Shown here one piece after another: positions 33,433 to 43,127 of a DNA stretch of 64,000 nucleotides. This DNA comes from Prevotella sp. P2-180. GTDB taxonomy: Bacteria > Bacteroidota > Bacteroidia > Bacteroidales > Bacteroidaceae. Location: positions 1-64,000 of the forward strand of contig NZ_NPJI01000114.1 of NCBI RefSeq assembly GCF_002251435.1, in the 5' to 3' direction. The translations under genes were made by a program, and so were the position numbers. Numbering within the stretch: position 1 is the stretch's first letter; each line of letters begins with the position of its first letter. The notes beneath the pieces were generated by a model, which worked only from the letters and a program-made list of their open reading frames with translations, made no database searches and was not told the origin of the DNA.

Positions 33433-34796
33433 GCACATTACATTCTAAAGCCGCAGAGACATTCCTCAAAAACGCCGACAAGGCAAAATGGCACGATGCC
33501 ACATTCTGGTCGGTAAGAAACAAAAGAGACAACATGGCCATGAACCTCGACGAGTGGGAACAACTACGCGAGATGGCAAGCGAGATAAAACGACACACCA
33601 TTACACACATGGACCACTATCTCGAACTCTTCGCACAAAATGCCGAACGAAACGGGGTAATAGTCCACTGGGCTCGTGACGCAAAGGAGTTTAACGAGAC
33701 GGTGCTGGACATTCTGCAAAAGCACGACGTGAAGAAAATGGTGAAGAGCAAGTCAATGCTCACCGAAGAATGCGAAATGAACCCATTCCTCGAGAAAAAC
33801 GGCATCGAGGTGGTGGAAACTGACCTTGGCGAACGCATCATTCAGCTATTGCACTCTAAGCCAAGCCACATCGTGATGCCGGCAATACATATCACACAGG
33901 AGGAGGTGGGACAACTGTTTGAGAAGGAACTTGGAAGCGAAAAAGGCAATTATGACCCTACATATCTTACTTACTGCGCGCGAATGAGCCTGAGAAACGA
34001 GTTTATGACAGCTCAAGCGGGAATGACGGGCGCTAACTTCGGAGTGGCGGCTACTGGCGACATCGTAGTATGCACCAACGAGGGTAACGCCGACATGTCT
34101 ACATCCATGCCTAAGCTACACATAGCAGCCATTGGATTGGAAAAGGTTATTCCCGACTACAAATCGCTCGCCGTATTCCAAAGACTGCTGTGCCGAAGCG
34201 GTACTGGACAGCCTACTACCACATACACTTCTCACTTCCGGAAAGCTCGACCCGACGCCGAAATGCACATCATTCTCGTTGACAATGGAAGAAGCGATAT
34301 CATTGCCGACCGCAACCACTGGGAGACGCTAAAGTGCATAAGATGCGGTTCGTGTATGAACACTTGTCCTGTATACAGACGTAGCGGAGGTTACTCCTAC
34401 ACCTACTTCATTCCAGGTCCCATAGGTATCAACCTCGGAATGCTGCGCGACCGCTACACTCACTCTGAAAACGTGAGCGCATGTTCTCTATGCTGCTCTT
34501 GCGACAACGTCTGCCCCGCAAAGGTGAACCTTTCAGAACAAATATACCTCTGGAGACAGATGCTCGACAAACTGCAGCGTGCCAACAAGGAGAAAAAGCT
34601 CATGAGCAAAGGAATGAAGTTCATTTTCGACCGTCCACGACTCTACTCCACCGCACTCAAATTCGCTCCGTTAGTCAACCATGCCCCACGTTTCATGGTA
34701 TACAACTCGCTGAACGCATGGGGTAAAGGTCGCGAAATGCCGGAGTTTGCCAAAGAGTCGTTCCAGTCGATGTGGAAGAACGGAAAAGTAAAATAA
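33429..34796 (+). CDS. lutB: Lactate utilisation iron-sulfur protein LutB
   Basis: This is a 455-residue electron-transfer subunit. The N-terminal LUD-type domain (about residues 50-280) is followed by two 4Fe-4S motifs (CIRCGSCMNTCPVYRRSGG and CSLCCSCDNVCPAKVNL). It couples lactate oxidation to a membrane acceptor through LutA and LutC. Four-base overlap with lutA and 13 bases to lutC indicate one operon. Confidence 0.93.
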   Translation: MSTLHSKAAETFLKNADKAKWHDATFWSVRNKRDNMAMNLDEWEQLREMASEIKRHTITHMDHYLELFAQNAERNGVIVHWARDAKEFNETVLDILQKHDVKKMVKSKSMLTEECEMNPFLEKNGIEVVETDLGERIIQLLHSKPSHIVMPAIHITQEEVGQLFEKELGSEKGNYDPTYLTYCARMSLRNEFMTAQAGMTGANFGVAATGDIVVCTNEGNADMSTSMPKLHIAAIGLEKVIPDYKSLAVFQRLLCRSGTGQPTTTYTSHFRKARPDAEMHIILVDNGRSDIIADRNHWETLKCIRCGSCMNTCPVYRRSGGYSYTYFIPGPIGINLGMLRDRYTHSENVSACSLCCSCDNVCPAKVNLSEQIYLWRQMLDKLQRANKEKKLMSKGMKFIFDRPRLYSTALKFAPLVNHAPRFMVYNSLNAWGKGREMPEFAKESFQSMWKNGKVK

Positions 34797-34809
34797 CGGA
34801 AGAATAATT

Positions 34810-35388
34810 ATGAAAAAGGAAGAATTACTCTCGAAGATAAGGAAAAATATCAATAAAACTTACGACATGCCGTCGTTCGACAACATGAAAGGCGTGGTGT
34901 ACGACGATAAGCTAAAACAGTTTGCGGAAATGAGCAAGACTGTTGGAGGTAAAGTGGTGGAACTACAGGAAGGACAGGACATTAACGAGCTGATAAGGAA
35001 AACATATCCTGAAGCCAAGGTTATTGCGTCAAACCTCAAGGAGATAACCATCGCCAACCGCAACCCTGACTTGGTGGTGGAGGCAAACGACCTCAACGGC
35101 ACAGACGTGGGTGTGGTGAAAGGTATGTTTGGTGTGGCTGAGAATGGTTGCATCTGGATACCGCAGACAATGAAGGAAAAAGCCGTTTGCTTCATCAGCG
35201 AGTATCTTGTGATACTGCTCGACAAGAGTCAGATCGTAAATAACATGCACGAGGCTTATGCTCGTATAGAGTTCAACGACTACGGCTATGGTTGTTTCAT
35301 CAGCGGTCCCTCAAAAACCGCCGATATTGCCCAGGCTCTTGTCATGGGAGCCCAAGCTGCACGTGGAGTAACCGTTGTGCTGACATAG
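34810..35388 (+). CDS. lutC: Lactate utilisation protein LutC (LUD domain)
   Basis: This 192-residue LUD-domain protein has GCIWIPQ and SGPSKTADIAQALVMGAQAARGVTVVL at its C-terminus, the family signature. It is the third subunit of the LutABC lactate oxidase. It ends the operon, and a perfect 12-bp stem-loop follows. Confidence 0.9.
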   Translation: MKKEELLSKIRKNINKTYDMPSFDNMKGVVYDDKLKQFAEMSKTVGGKVVELQEGQDINELIRKTYPEAKVIASNLKEITIANRNPDLVVEANDLNGTDVGVVKGMFGVAENGCIWIPQTMKEKAVCFISEYLVILLDKSQIVNNMHEAYARIEFNDYGYGCFISGPSKTADIAQALVMGAQAARGVTVVLT

Positions 35389-35399
35389 TATACAGACGC

Positions 35400-35430
35400 T
35401 TCGGGGATGCGTGACGTTCGCATCCCCGAA
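35400..35430. terminator. Stem-loop between convergent lutC and fdtB-like genes
   Basis: The perfect 12-bp stem TTCGGGGATGCG/CGCATCCCCGAA has a 7-base loop. There is no strong U tract on either side, but its position between two convergent gene ends fits a bidirectional transcript end. Confidence 0.65.
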
Positions 35431-35443
35431 ACATAGAAATATA

Positions 35444-36568
35444 TTATAAGCTCTCCCATTCATTCAACACAGAAATGATATAAGACACTTCATCGTATGT
35501 CATCGACGAGTTACAGGGGAGACTGAGTTCCTGGTTATGAATTTGTTCCGTAACTGGAAGTCCTTTTGTTGGCTTTACTATCAACGGAGAGGAAGCATAA
35601 CACTTCTGTAGATGTGGCGGTATGGGATAATGTATCATGGTTTGAATGCCCTTTTGGGTCAGATACTGCTGGAGACTGTCTCTATTCTTAGTCAATATGG
35701 GGAAGATATGAAACACATTGTTTAGCCAGTAAGTCTCCGAAGGAAGTGTCAAGGCTGGATTAGCAATCTCCCTAATATAGCGTAGAGCGATAGCATGCCT
35801 GTAACTATTCTCATTATTGACATGGTGTAGTTTCACGTCAAGTATGGCTGCCTGCAATTCGTCAAGGCGACTGTTGCGACCGCAATAGTCGAAATGATAC
35901 TTGCGCGACGAGCCATAATTGGCAAGCGTGCGGAAGATGCATGCCAAGGATTTGTCATTGGTGGTTATGGCGCCACCATCGCCAAGGGCACCAAGGTTCT
36001 TTCCTGGATAGAAACTGTGACAAACCACTGGTAAGGGAAAGAGTTTGTCAGGATAGTTCAACGATAATCCGTGACCTTGGGCATTGTCTACTATTAAACG
36101 CAGCTTATGTTCAAGGCATATCTTCCCTACCTTTGGGGTGAATGCGTTTTTGCCATAAAGGTTTACGAGCATAATGGCACGGGTGCGTTCGGTAATGGCT
36201 GCCTCTATTTTTCGGTCGTCTATCTGGAATGTGTCCTTTCTTGGCTCCACGAGCACAGCCTTCAGATGGTTTTCGGTAATGGCGAGTATAGTGGCAATAT
36301 AGGTGTTGGCTGGCACTATCACCTCATCGCCTTTCTCCATCTCTCCTGATTCTATAAGAGAGCGAAGTGTAATAGTGAGTGCATCAAGTCCGTTGGCACA
36401 ACCCACACAATATGACATGCCGCAATAGTCGGCATAATGACTTTCAAAGCGCCGGTTTGCCTCGCCTTGCAGGAACCATCCGCTATCAACCACTTCTGTC
36501 ACGGCCTCAAGAATTTCTTCCCTGTATGATTCAGTGATTTTTTTAAGGTTTAGATATTTTATGTCCAT
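35444..36568 (-). CDS. DegT-family PLP aminotransferase, FdtB/QdtB-like (374 aa)
   Basis: It is predicted to transfer an amino group to a dTDP-3-keto-6-deoxyhexose. The family core is clear: GCANGLDALTI, EVIVPANTYIATILA, IVDNAQGHGL and the PLP-lysine motif FYPGKNLGALGDGGA with its Lys intact. The start is at MDIKYLNL (36568), one base after the upstream stop; the longer frame would read into that gene. The rmlB and FdtA-type isomerase genes in the same operon make FdtB/QdtB activity the best guess. Confidence 0.85.
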   Translation of the reverse strand: MDIKYLNLKKITESYREEILEAVTEVVDSGWFLQGEANRRFESHYADYCGMSYCVGCANGLDALTITLRSLIESGEMEKGDEVIVPANTYIATILAITENHLKAVLVEPRKDTFQIDDRKIEAAITERTRAIMLVNLYGKNAFTPKVGKICLEHKLRLIVDNAQGHGLSLNYPDKLFPLPVVCHSFYPGKNLGALGDGGAITTNDKSLACIFRTLANYGSSRKYHFDYCGRNSRLDELQAAILDVKLHHVNNENSYRHAIALRYIREIANPALTLPSETYWLNNVFHIFPILTKNRDSLQQYLTQKGIQTMIHYPIPPHLQKCYASSPLIVKPTKGLPVTEQIHNQELSLPCNSSMTYDEVSYIISVLNEWESL

Positions 36569-36569
36569 A

Positions 36570-37508
36570 TTATAAACTCCATTCGTATGTGTCATAACAA
36601 ACTCCCCGACCGCCATATCCTTCTTTCTGGAATATCAGTCCTTCATTGAGTTTATGGCCAAGGTCTTCTGTCGATTTTCCAAATTCGAAGTATTGGAAAG
36701 AAGATTGAAACTTCTCTATGAGAGTATGAAAAAGCAGGTCGAGAGCTCCCAATGCCTTTCCTTCCGGAGACGCTGAGATGTATTGGACGTGTACCGTCGG
36801 CCAAGACTTAAACACAACCACTCCTGCCAGCACCCTACCTTCTCTATTAGCATGATAGAGTTCTATGGCTTCAAACCGTGAGGCAAGGAGTTCTATCTCC
36901 TTTAGGCTGTGGACCGGGTGTACTCCATAGCGCTCCATAAGGTTTGTGTCGAGCACTTGCCAAAAGTCGGCAAAATTTATGGCACGCTCTATTGTCACTC
37001 CTTCACGCAGCGCTTTCTTTACATGCCTCCTGCGCATTTCCATAAACGGCAATGGGCAAGACAAATCTATGGCTGTGGAAATGTCTCTACCGGTGAGGCG
37101 GAAATCACAACGGCGAAACAAGGCATAGAGGTCTTCCTCTGAAGGGTAACGGTGGTAGATCCATGGTGTAGGCTTGTATACAACGTGTCTGAAACCATGT
37201 GCCGAAAGCCAGTAGTTCATGGCGTCTATCGCCTCTATGGCCAATGAAGCACGAAATCCGTCGCCTGACACAAGTCCGCCATAGGTCAGACCATGATGAG
37301 AGTGCAGCGTATCGTCTTCTGCATTGGCCGGCAAGACGGCAACCAGCCTTCCGCGCTCGTCACGGAACATAAGCGAGCAGTCGTCGAAACGGTCGCTATG
37401 ATAGTCCATGTAACGGCGGTCAAAAAGAAAGGTTCCATTACGCGAAAAGACAACATGACGGTTCCATTCCTCTGCCATGGATGGCTGGTATCTTTCGACT
37501 TCTATCAT
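36570..37508 (-). CDS. FemAB/GNAT-fold acyltransferase (312 aa)
   Basis: This soluble protein has two GNAT-like halves, like FemABX and BioF2-type transferases. MRRRHVKKALREGVTIERA in the middle and a C-terminal VLAGVVVFKSWPTVHVQYISASPEGKAL acyl-binding region are visible. In fdt/qdt clusters the third step is N-acylation by a hexapeptide-repeat acetyltransferase; none is present here and this gene occupies its place. N-acylation of the 3-aminosugar is therefore inferred, possibly with a non-acetyl donor. It overlaps the FdtA-like gene by four bases. Confidence 0.7.
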   Translation of the reverse strand: MIEVERYQPSMAEEWNRHVVFSRNGTFLFDRRYMDYHSDRFDDCSLMFRDERGRLVAVLPANAEDDTLHSHHGLTYGGLVSGDGFRASLAIEAIDAMNYWLSAHGFRHVVYKPTPWIYHRYPSEEDLYALFRRCDFRLTGRDISTAIDLSCPLPFMEMRRRHVKKALREGVTIERAINFADFWQVLDTNLMERYGVHPVHSLKEIELLASRFEAIELYHANREGRVLAGVVVFKSWPTVHVQYISASPEGKALGALDLLFHTLIEKFQSSFQYFEFGKSTEDLGHKLNEGLIFQKEGYGGRGVCYDTYEWSL

Positions 37509-37903
37509 GTTACGTATTCTAGAAATTCATCGTAATCATACCAATAGTCAGCCTCGTCAAATAGCTCTGAGGCCAACACTAAGCATACAGCTCCAGAAGA
37601 GAAGTCTTCGAGTGTTCGCCATATTCCAGTCGGTACGAAAAGTCCTTCCCAGGGATGATTGAGATGGTAGTCTTGCTTGTGCCCCTTACCATCGTCGAGT
37701 GTCACCGTAAATGAACCACTCACCGCTATGATAAACTCCACACACTCCTTATGGGCGTGTCCTCCCCTACTCTCTCCTGCCGGCACGTCATACGTCCAAT
37801 ACACCCTTTTCACCTCAAATGGCACGTTCTTCATCTGCTCTGCTACCGTGAGATTTCCCCTCGGATCGCATATCTTTGGCAATTCTATTATCTTACCAAG
37901 CAT
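37505..37903 (-). CDS. FdtA/QdtA-like dTDP-4-keto-6-deoxyglucose ketoisomerase (cupin)
   Basis: This 132-residue WxcM-like cupin has RGGHAHKECVEFIIAVSGSF and the closing WEGLFVPTGIWRTLEDFSSGAVCLVLAS and YDEFL segments. The paired histidines in GGHAHK are the expected catalytic residues of 3,4-ketoisomerases. It would act on the product of RmlB, encoded in the same operon, to give the 3-keto sugar for the aminotransferase. 3,4- versus 4,6-axial specificity (FdtA or QdtA) cannot be read off. Confidence 0.88.
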   Translation of the reverse strand: MLGKIIELPKICDPRGNLTVAEQMKNVPFEVKRVYWTYDVPAGESRGGHAHKECVEFIIAVSGSFTVTLDDGKGHKQDYHLNHPWEGLFVPTGIWRTLEDFSSGAVCLVLASELFDEADYWYDYDEFLEYVT

Positions 37904-37964
37904 AATCTATTCTAATCAAGATGACAAGACCACTCATCATCTTATAATAATCATACCAGAATAA

Positions 37965-39146
37965 TCAGAATACAGTATATGGGTCAGTGCCGAGGATAGT
38001 CTTGGCGGCTGCCTTGGCCTTATCCCGGAGACTGTCAGTAGAGTCGGTCACTTCGCCGTAGCAGAGCACAACGCCCATACGACGACCCACGTGGGCTTCG
38101 GGTTTGCCGAAGATGCGGATGCGGGTGCGGTCCTGCTTTAGGGCTTCCACCATATTATATGGCAGTGGGTCAGTGGATTCTACGGGAGATAGTATCACGG
38201 CCGAGGCTCCGGCGTGCTCGAGATGGATGCCTGCTATGGGCAGACCCATTACTGCACGGAAGTGGAGCTCAAACTCTGAGAGGTTGGTGGTGTGGCCAAG
38301 AGTCACCATGCCAGTATCGTGAGGACGCGGTGAAAGCTCGCTGAATATCACCTCGCCTTGTTTGGTAAGGAAGAACTCCACGCCCCAGATGCCAGCTCCA
38401 GTGAGCGCACTGGTCACTTCTTCAGCCATGTGCTGGGCGTCTGCAAGCGCCTTGTCGCTTATCTTATACGGCTGCCACGACTCACGGTAGTCGCCAGCTT
38501 TCTGTACGTGGCCGATAGGTGGACAAAAAAGTGTGGAACCGTCTTTCTGTGTCACGGTGAGCAAGGTGAACTCTGAGTCGAAATCAATAAATTCTTCTAT
38601 TATCACTTCTTTCACGTCGCCTCGGCTGCCTTCCATGGCATCGGCAAAAGCCTTTTCAAGCTCTTCGTCGCTGTGGACATAACTCTGTCCATGGCCCGAT
38701 GACGACATGAGCGGCTTCACAACGCAAGGGAATCCAATCTCATCGGCAGCTTTTTTAAACTCCTCAAACGTTTTGGCATAGAAGTACTTGGCAGTACGCA
38801 ATCCAAGTTCGCGTGAGGCGAGGTCACGTATGGCACGGCGGTTCATGGTAAAGTTCACGGCACGCGCACTGGGAACCACTTGTATTCCTTGCTTCTCGAA
38901 GTCAAAGAGTCGCTCGGTGCGTATGGCCTCAATCTCGGGCACAATAATGTCGGGACGATGTTTCTCCACAACCTTTGCAAGAGCGTCGCCATCAAGCATT
39001 GAGAACACTTCACGCTCGTCTGCCACCTGCATTGCCGGCGCGTTGTCGTATCTGTCGCAGGCAATGACATACTGCCCCGCCCTCTTTGCTGCAATCACAA
39101 ATTCCTTGCCCAGTTCGCCCGAGCCTAAAAGCAATATCTTTTTCAT
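37965..39146 (-). CDS. purT: Formate-dependent phosphoribosylglycinamide formyltransferase
   Basis: This ATP-grasp enzyme makes formyl-GAR from formate in purine synthesis. The N-terminal [35 protein letters not shown] and [27 protein letters not shown] motifs are intact. It is 393 residues. It overlaps rmlB by four bases (ATGA) and is followed after 61 bases by the sugar isomerase gene, an unusual place for a purine gene. Confidence 0.93.
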   Translation of the reverse strand: MKKILLLGSGELGKEFVIAAKRAGQYVIACDRYDNAPAMQVADEREVFSMLDGDALAKVVEKHRPDIIVPEIEAIRTERLFDFEKQGIQVVPSARAVNFTMNRRAIRDLASRELGLRTAKYFYAKTFEEFKKAADEIGFPCVVKPLMSSSGHGQSYVHSDEELEKAFADAMEGSRGDVKEVIIEEFIDFDSEFTLLTVTQKDGSTLFCPPIGHVQKAGDYRESWQPYKISDKALADAQHMAEEVTSALTGAGIWGVEFFLTKQGEVIFSELSPRPHDTGMVTLGHTTNLSEFELHFRAVMGLPIAGIHLEHAGASAVILSPVESTDPLPYNMVEALKQDRTRIRIFGKPEAHVGRRMGVVLCYGEVTDSTDSLRDKAKAAAKTILGTDPYTVF

Positions 39147-40276
39147 CTATTGTCGTACATCTTTTCGTAATACTTCTGATAATCACCGCTAGTCACGTTG
39201 TCCAACCATTCCTGATTGTCAAGATACCAACGTACGGTTTTCTCTATACCTTCCTCAAACTGCAGCGACGGTTCCCAACCGAGTTCTTTCTGGAGCTTCG
39301 TTGAGTCAATGGCGTATCGGGCATCATGACCCAGACGGTCTGTCACGTAGGTTATCAAGTCCATGTCCTCGCCTTCCTTTCTTCCCAACAGGCGATCTAC
39401 AGTCTTTATCACCACCTTGATGATGTCGATGTTCTTCCACTCGTTAAAACCGCCGATATTATAGGTCTCAGCTACTTTTCCCTCGTGGAAGATGAGTTCG
39501 ATGGCACGGGCATGGTCTTCAACAAAGAGCCAGTCGCGTACGTTTTCTCCCTTACCATATACAGGCAGAGGCTTGCGATGGCGGATATTGTTGATAAACA
39601 GAGGTATGAGCTTTTCCGGGAATTGGTAAGGACCATAATTGTTGGAGCAGTTAGTCACGATGGTCGGCATGCCGTAAGTGTCGTGATATGCCCTTACGAA
39701 ATGGTCAGAACCAGCCTTGGAAGCCGAATAGGGAGAGTGTGGATTGTACTTCGTCGTCTCAAGGAAAAAGTCTTCTCCATAGGCTTCGTGATGTTCCGAC
39801 GACGATGCCTTGGTGGTGAACGGAGGCTCGATGCCTTCAGGATGTGTCATGGATAGAGCTCCATACACCTCGTCTGTGGAAATGTGGTAGAAGCGCTTGC
39901 CTTCATACTTCTCTGGCAGCGACTCCCAGTAGAGCTTTGCAGCCTGAAGAAGTGAAAGGGTACCCATCACATTTGTGCGAGCAAAAGTAAAGGGATCCTT
40001 GATAGAGCGGTCTACATGGCTCTCGGCGGCAAGATGAATGATACCATCCACCTTCTCATCTTGCATCAAACGATAGAAGGCGTCGAAGTCGCATATGTCC
40101 ATCTTCACAAACTTATAATTGGGGCGGTCTTCAATGTCCTTGAGATTGGCAAGGTTGCCCGCATATGTCAGTTTGTCAAGATTGATGATGCGATACTCTG
40201 GATATTTGTTCACGAAAAGTCTTACGACGTGGGAACCGATGAATCCGGCTCCGCCTGTAATCACTATTGTCTTCAT
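39143..40276 (-). CDS. rmlB: dTDP-glucose 4,6-dehydratase
   Basis: It converts dTDP-glucose to dTDP-4-keto-6-deoxyglucose, the precursor for rhamnose or 3-amino-3,6-dideoxyhexoses. [14 protein letters not shown] (NAD motif), ISTDEVYG and [14 protein letters not shown] (catalytic Tyr-Lys) are present. The length of 377 is slightly long. It heads the operon with purT, fdtA-like, FemAB-like and fdtB-like genes; no rmlA, rmlC or rmlD is near. Confidence 0.93.
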   Translation of the reverse strand: MKTIVITGGAGFIGSHVVRLFVNKYPEYRIINLDKLTYAGNLANLKDIEDRPNYKFVKMDICDFDAFYRLMQDEKVDGIIHLAAESHVDRSIKDPFTFARTNVMGTLSLLQAAKLYWESLPEKYEGKRFYHISTDEVYGALSMTHPEGIEPPFTTKASSSEHHEAYGEDFFLETTKYNPHSPYSASKAGSDHFVRAYHDTYGMPTIVTNCSNNYGPYQFPEKLIPLFINNIRHRKPLPVYGKGENVRDWLFVEDHARAIELIFHEGKVAETYNIGGFNEWKNIDIIKVVIKTVDRLLGRKEGEDMDLITYVTDRLGHDARYAIDSTKLQKELGWEPSLQFEEGIEKTVRWYLDNQEWLDNVTSGDYQKYYEKMYDNR

Positions 40277-40300
40277 TCTACAAAACTAAAAAATTTTTTG

Positions 40301-40332
40301 CAAAGATAAGTATTTTTTTTGTATCTTGCAAC
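40301..40332 (-). promoter_or_regulatory. Promoter of the rmlB operon
   Basis: On the reverse strand TATCTTTG (40308-40301) and GTTG (40332-40329) are 20 bases apart, about 25 bases before the rmlB ATG. Confidence 0.6.
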
Positions 40333-40360
40333 TAAATACGTCGAATTTTTTTTTAATGTG

Positions 40361-40849
40361 TCATTTCAGTATAATAGCTTCGCATTCAGTAATCTCCGAA
40401 CCGTCTATGGTAAGCCTTACTATGGAGCGCTCTGTTTGCCAACCTTGTAAGCCAGCAGCACCAGGATTTATGTGCAGCAAACCGAGATTTTTGTCTTTCA
40501 TAACCTTCAGAATGTGCGAATGGCCTGAGATGAAAAGATCTGGTGGCGAGGCGAATATGCGGTTGCGGATGCTTGCGTCATAATTGCCTGGATAGCCGCC
40601 GATATGTTTCATCAGCACGTCCACATCCTCACACTTAAACCTCAGCACCTCTGGGTACATCAGTCGAAGGTCGCCGCCATCGCAGTTGCCGCAAACGGCA
40701 CGAAGTGGTTTTACAGCCGAGAGGCGTTCTGCAAGCTCTGTACTTCCGATGTCACCTGCATGCCATATTTCATCACAAGTCTCAAAATGCGTTTTAAAAC
40801 GCTCATCCCAATATGAATGAGTATCACTTATTATTCCTATTTTTTTCAT
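40361..40849 (-). CDS. YfcE/MJ0936-type metallophosphodiesterase (162 aa)
   Basis: This small calcineurin-like phosphodiesterase has ISDTHSYWDERF, HAGDIGS, VCGNCDGGD, FISGHSH and LHINPGA metal-ligand motifs in order. The natural substrate is unknown for the family. It is the third gene after MATE and the Cmk-like kinase, 28 bases downstream. Confidence 0.9.
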   Translation of the reverse strand: MKKIGIISDTHSYWDERFKTHFETCDEIWHAGDIGSTELAERLSAVKPLRAVCGNCDGGDLRLMYPEVLRFKCEDVDVLMKHIGGYPGNYDASIRNRIFASPPDLFISGHSHILKVMKDKNLGLLHINPGAAGLQGWQTERSIVRLTIDGSEITECEAIILK

Positions 40850-40877
40850 TATCTTATCGTAAAAGTTTTTGAAGTAG

Positions 40878-41510
40878 TTATCTTCTCACCCCTCTCCTCA
40901 TTCCTACAAACTTCTCCACCATCTCCACCGCACCATCGATACCTATGCGTGAAGTGTTTAGCGTCAGGTCGTAGCTCTCGCTGTGCCCCCATTGCTTGCC
41001 AGTATAGAAGTTATAGTAGGTGGAGCGTTGGCTCTCGTGGGTTGATATGAACTTACGCGCCTCCTTCTCCGTACAGCAGCGCCGTTCAGACACGGCTTTC
41101 ACCCGGTCGATAAGATCGGCAGTGAGAAAGATGTTCGTTGAGTTAGGAAAGTCACGGAGTATGTAGTCGGCACAACGGCCGACAAACACACATGGTCCCT
41201 CCTGAGCAGCCTTACGTATTGCCTCGCTCTGGAAGCTGAAAAGGCCTTCCTGTGAGAAGTCGCTCTTGTAAATACTATTATCGGAGAGCAGCGAGGTGTG
41301 GATATTGAACAGTGACTTGAAAAATGTCTTGTGCTCATCGTTCTGCTCGAAAAATTTCTCGCTGAAACCACTCTCCTTGGCTGCTATGTTCAGTATCTCG
41401 CGGTCGTAGAACTTGCATCCGAATAAATCGGCAAGCCTACGGGCTACGTCATGACCGCCACTACCTATCTGACGACCTACATTTATTATTATATGACTAC
41501 CCTTGTCCAT
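40878..41510 (-). CDS. Cytidylate kinase-like protein (210 aa)
   Basis: The N-terminus IINVGRQIGSGGHDVARRLADLFGC is the P-loop of the cytidylate-kinase-like family (AAA_26), distinct from the main Cmk. CVFVGRCADYIL and FISTHESQRSTYYNFYTGKQWG are family motifs. The true substrate is not known. It overlaps the MATE gene end by 14 bases. Confidence 0.85.
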   Translation of the reverse strand: MDKGSHIIINVGRQIGSGGHDVARRLADLFGCKFYDREILNIAAKESGFSEKFFEQNDEHKTFFKSLFNIHTSLLSDNSIYKSDFSQEGLFSFQSEAIRKAAQEGPCVFVGRCADYILRDFPNSTNIFLTADLIDRVKAVSERRCCTEKEARKFISTHESQRSTYYNFYTGKQWGHSESYDLTLNTSRIGIDGAVEMVEKFVGMRRGVRR

Positions 41511-42879
41511 TAGTTATCAGTTCTTTATGTTGTCTTTTAAATCGTTTCATATATTTCATCATCATCACACCCGCAAGAAGGGCTGAGAGCGTATCGCTAA
41601 GAGGCATCGACATCCAAACTCCTGTCACGCCAAACATCGGAGGCAGTATTAACAGAAGCGGAAGCAGCATCAGAAGTTGACGCGACAACGAGAGCAATAT
41701 GCTTATCTTTGCCATACCTATGCTCTGGAAAAAGTTTGTTATCACCATCTGATAGCCTACGATTGGCATTGCAGACATCATTATCCTGAGAGCGTCGACA
41801 GACACAGAGGCAAGATGGGGGTCGGTGGTGAAAAGCCTGACACACAACGACGGGCACAGCATTGCCACAAGAAATCCTACTGTAGTCACACAAGTGGCTG
41901 CTATCATCGATATCTTCAATACCCTCATAAGGCGGTCGAGCTTTTGGGCGCCATAGTTATATCCAGCTATAGGTTGCATGCCCTGGTTCACACCCATGTT
42001 TATCATAACAAATATGAATGCCACACGATTGGCTATGCCATAGGCTCCCACAGCAAGGTCGCCACCATAGCGAAGAAGATTGTTGTTGATGAATATCACT
42101 ACAAGACACGCACACGCATTCATCGAAAAGGGAGACATGCCAATAGCAATGATATTCTGAACTATACGACGGTCGAGACGATATATGCCACGCTTCAGAT
42201 GAAGTAGCTCACGACGGTCGACAAACAGCCGCAACTGCCACAGAAAGGCTAATAGCTGAGCCAATATCGTAGCATAGGCGGCACCGGAGATTCCAAGACG
42301 GAAGGTATAGATGAACAGAGGGTCGAGAAACGTATTTACCACCACCGTAAAAATCGTTATGTACATCGCCTCACGGGGCTTGCTCGCGGCGCGGAGAACA
42401 GCATTCATGCCAAAATACATATGAGTAATCACATTGCCAAACAATATCACCAACATATACTCACGGGCATAGGGCAACGTCTGTTGGCTCGCACCGAAGA
42501 ACAATAGTATTGGATCAAGAAACAATAACGAGACTACACTGAACACAACACCTATTATCACGTTCAATGTCACTGTATTGCCAAACACATGCTGAGCTTT
42601 TTCATAATCCTTCTGACCTAGTTTAACCGATATGTATGAGGAAGCGCCCACACCTACTGCTGCACCAAAGGCGGCAGAAAGGTTCATAAACGGGAAGGTC
42701 ACGGCAAGGCCAGATATAGCCAAAGGTCCAACTCCCTGGCCAATGAAAATGCTGTCAACCATATTATAAAGCGAAGAGGCCGTCATGGCTATAATCGCAG
42801 GAAGGGCATATTGAAGCAATAAGCCGCCCACGGGCTTTGTCCCAAGTTCAATGGTTTTTTTGTTTTTATCTTCTTTCAT
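41497..42879 (-). CDS. MATE family multidrug/sodium efflux transporter (460 aa)
   Basis: Twelve hydrophobic segments form two six-helix halves (first half with MVDSIFIGQGVGPLAISGLAVTFP, second with GVNQGMQPIAGYNYGAQK). This is the NorM/DinF-type MATE pattern. It is an inner-membrane efflux pump coupled to a cation gradient; the substrate is unknown. It heads a run with the Cmk-like and YfcE-like genes. Confidence 0.93.
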   Translation of the reverse strand: MKEDKNKKTIELGTKPVGGLLLQYALPAIIAMTASSLYNMVDSIFIGQGVGPLAISGLAVTFPFMNLSAAFGAAVGVGASSYISVKLGQKDYEKAQHVFGNTVTLNVIIGVVFSVVSLLFLDPILLFFGASQQTLPYAREYMLVILFGNVITHMYFGMNAVLRAASKPREAMYITIFTVVVNTFLDPLFIYTFRLGISGAAYATILAQLLAFLWQLRLFVDRRELLHLKRGIYRLDRRIVQNIIAIGMSPFSMNACACLVVIFINNNLLRYGGDLAVGAYGIANRVAFIFVMINMGVNQGMQPIAGYNYGAQKLDRLMRVLKISMIAATCVTTVGFLVAMLCPSLCVRLFTTDPHLASVSVDALRIMMSAMPIVGYQMVITNFFQSIGMAKISILLSLSRQLLMLLPLLLILPPMFGVTGVWMSMPLSDTLSALLAGVMMMKYMKRFKRQHKELITNGQG

Positions 42880-42963
42880 CCTGAAAATCTATTTCACAAT
42901 GCAAAGGTAATGGTATTTTATGAAACAGCAAAATATTAACAACAAAAACTAATAACTGTATAG

Positions 42964-43001
42964 TAAAAAATCCCTGCAAGACTAATGAACCTTGCAGGGA
43001 T
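42964..43001 (-). terminator. Second reverse-strand terminator downstream of galK
   Basis: The perfect stem ATCCCTGCAAG/CTTGCAGGGAT (42970-43001) is followed on the reverse strand by TTTTTT. It lies about 75 bases beyond the galK terminator and upstream of the MATE gene, so it may end read-through or a short separate transcript. Confidence 0.7.
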
Positions 43002-43076
43002 AATAAGGGAGCTACTATTGACAAACAGATTGCAGGAATGTCCGGAAGTAAGGATCTCTCGTGAAACATCAAGCCA

Positions 43077-43115
43077 CAAAAAAAATAGGCTCTCAAACAA
43101 AGAGAACCTATTTTT
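43077..43115 (-). terminator. Terminator of the galactose operon
   Basis: On the reverse strand AAAAATAGGTTCTC pairs with GAGAGCCTATTTTT around a 7-base loop, and the right arm merges into a run of T. It starts 13 bases after the galK stop. Confidence 0.75.
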
Positions 43116-43127
43116 ATTCAGGCGGGT

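Noticed and set aside
42866-43096. 76-codon frame between galK and the MATE gene
   Set aside because: It contains a terminator stem and has no start signal or similarity; better explained as intergenic.
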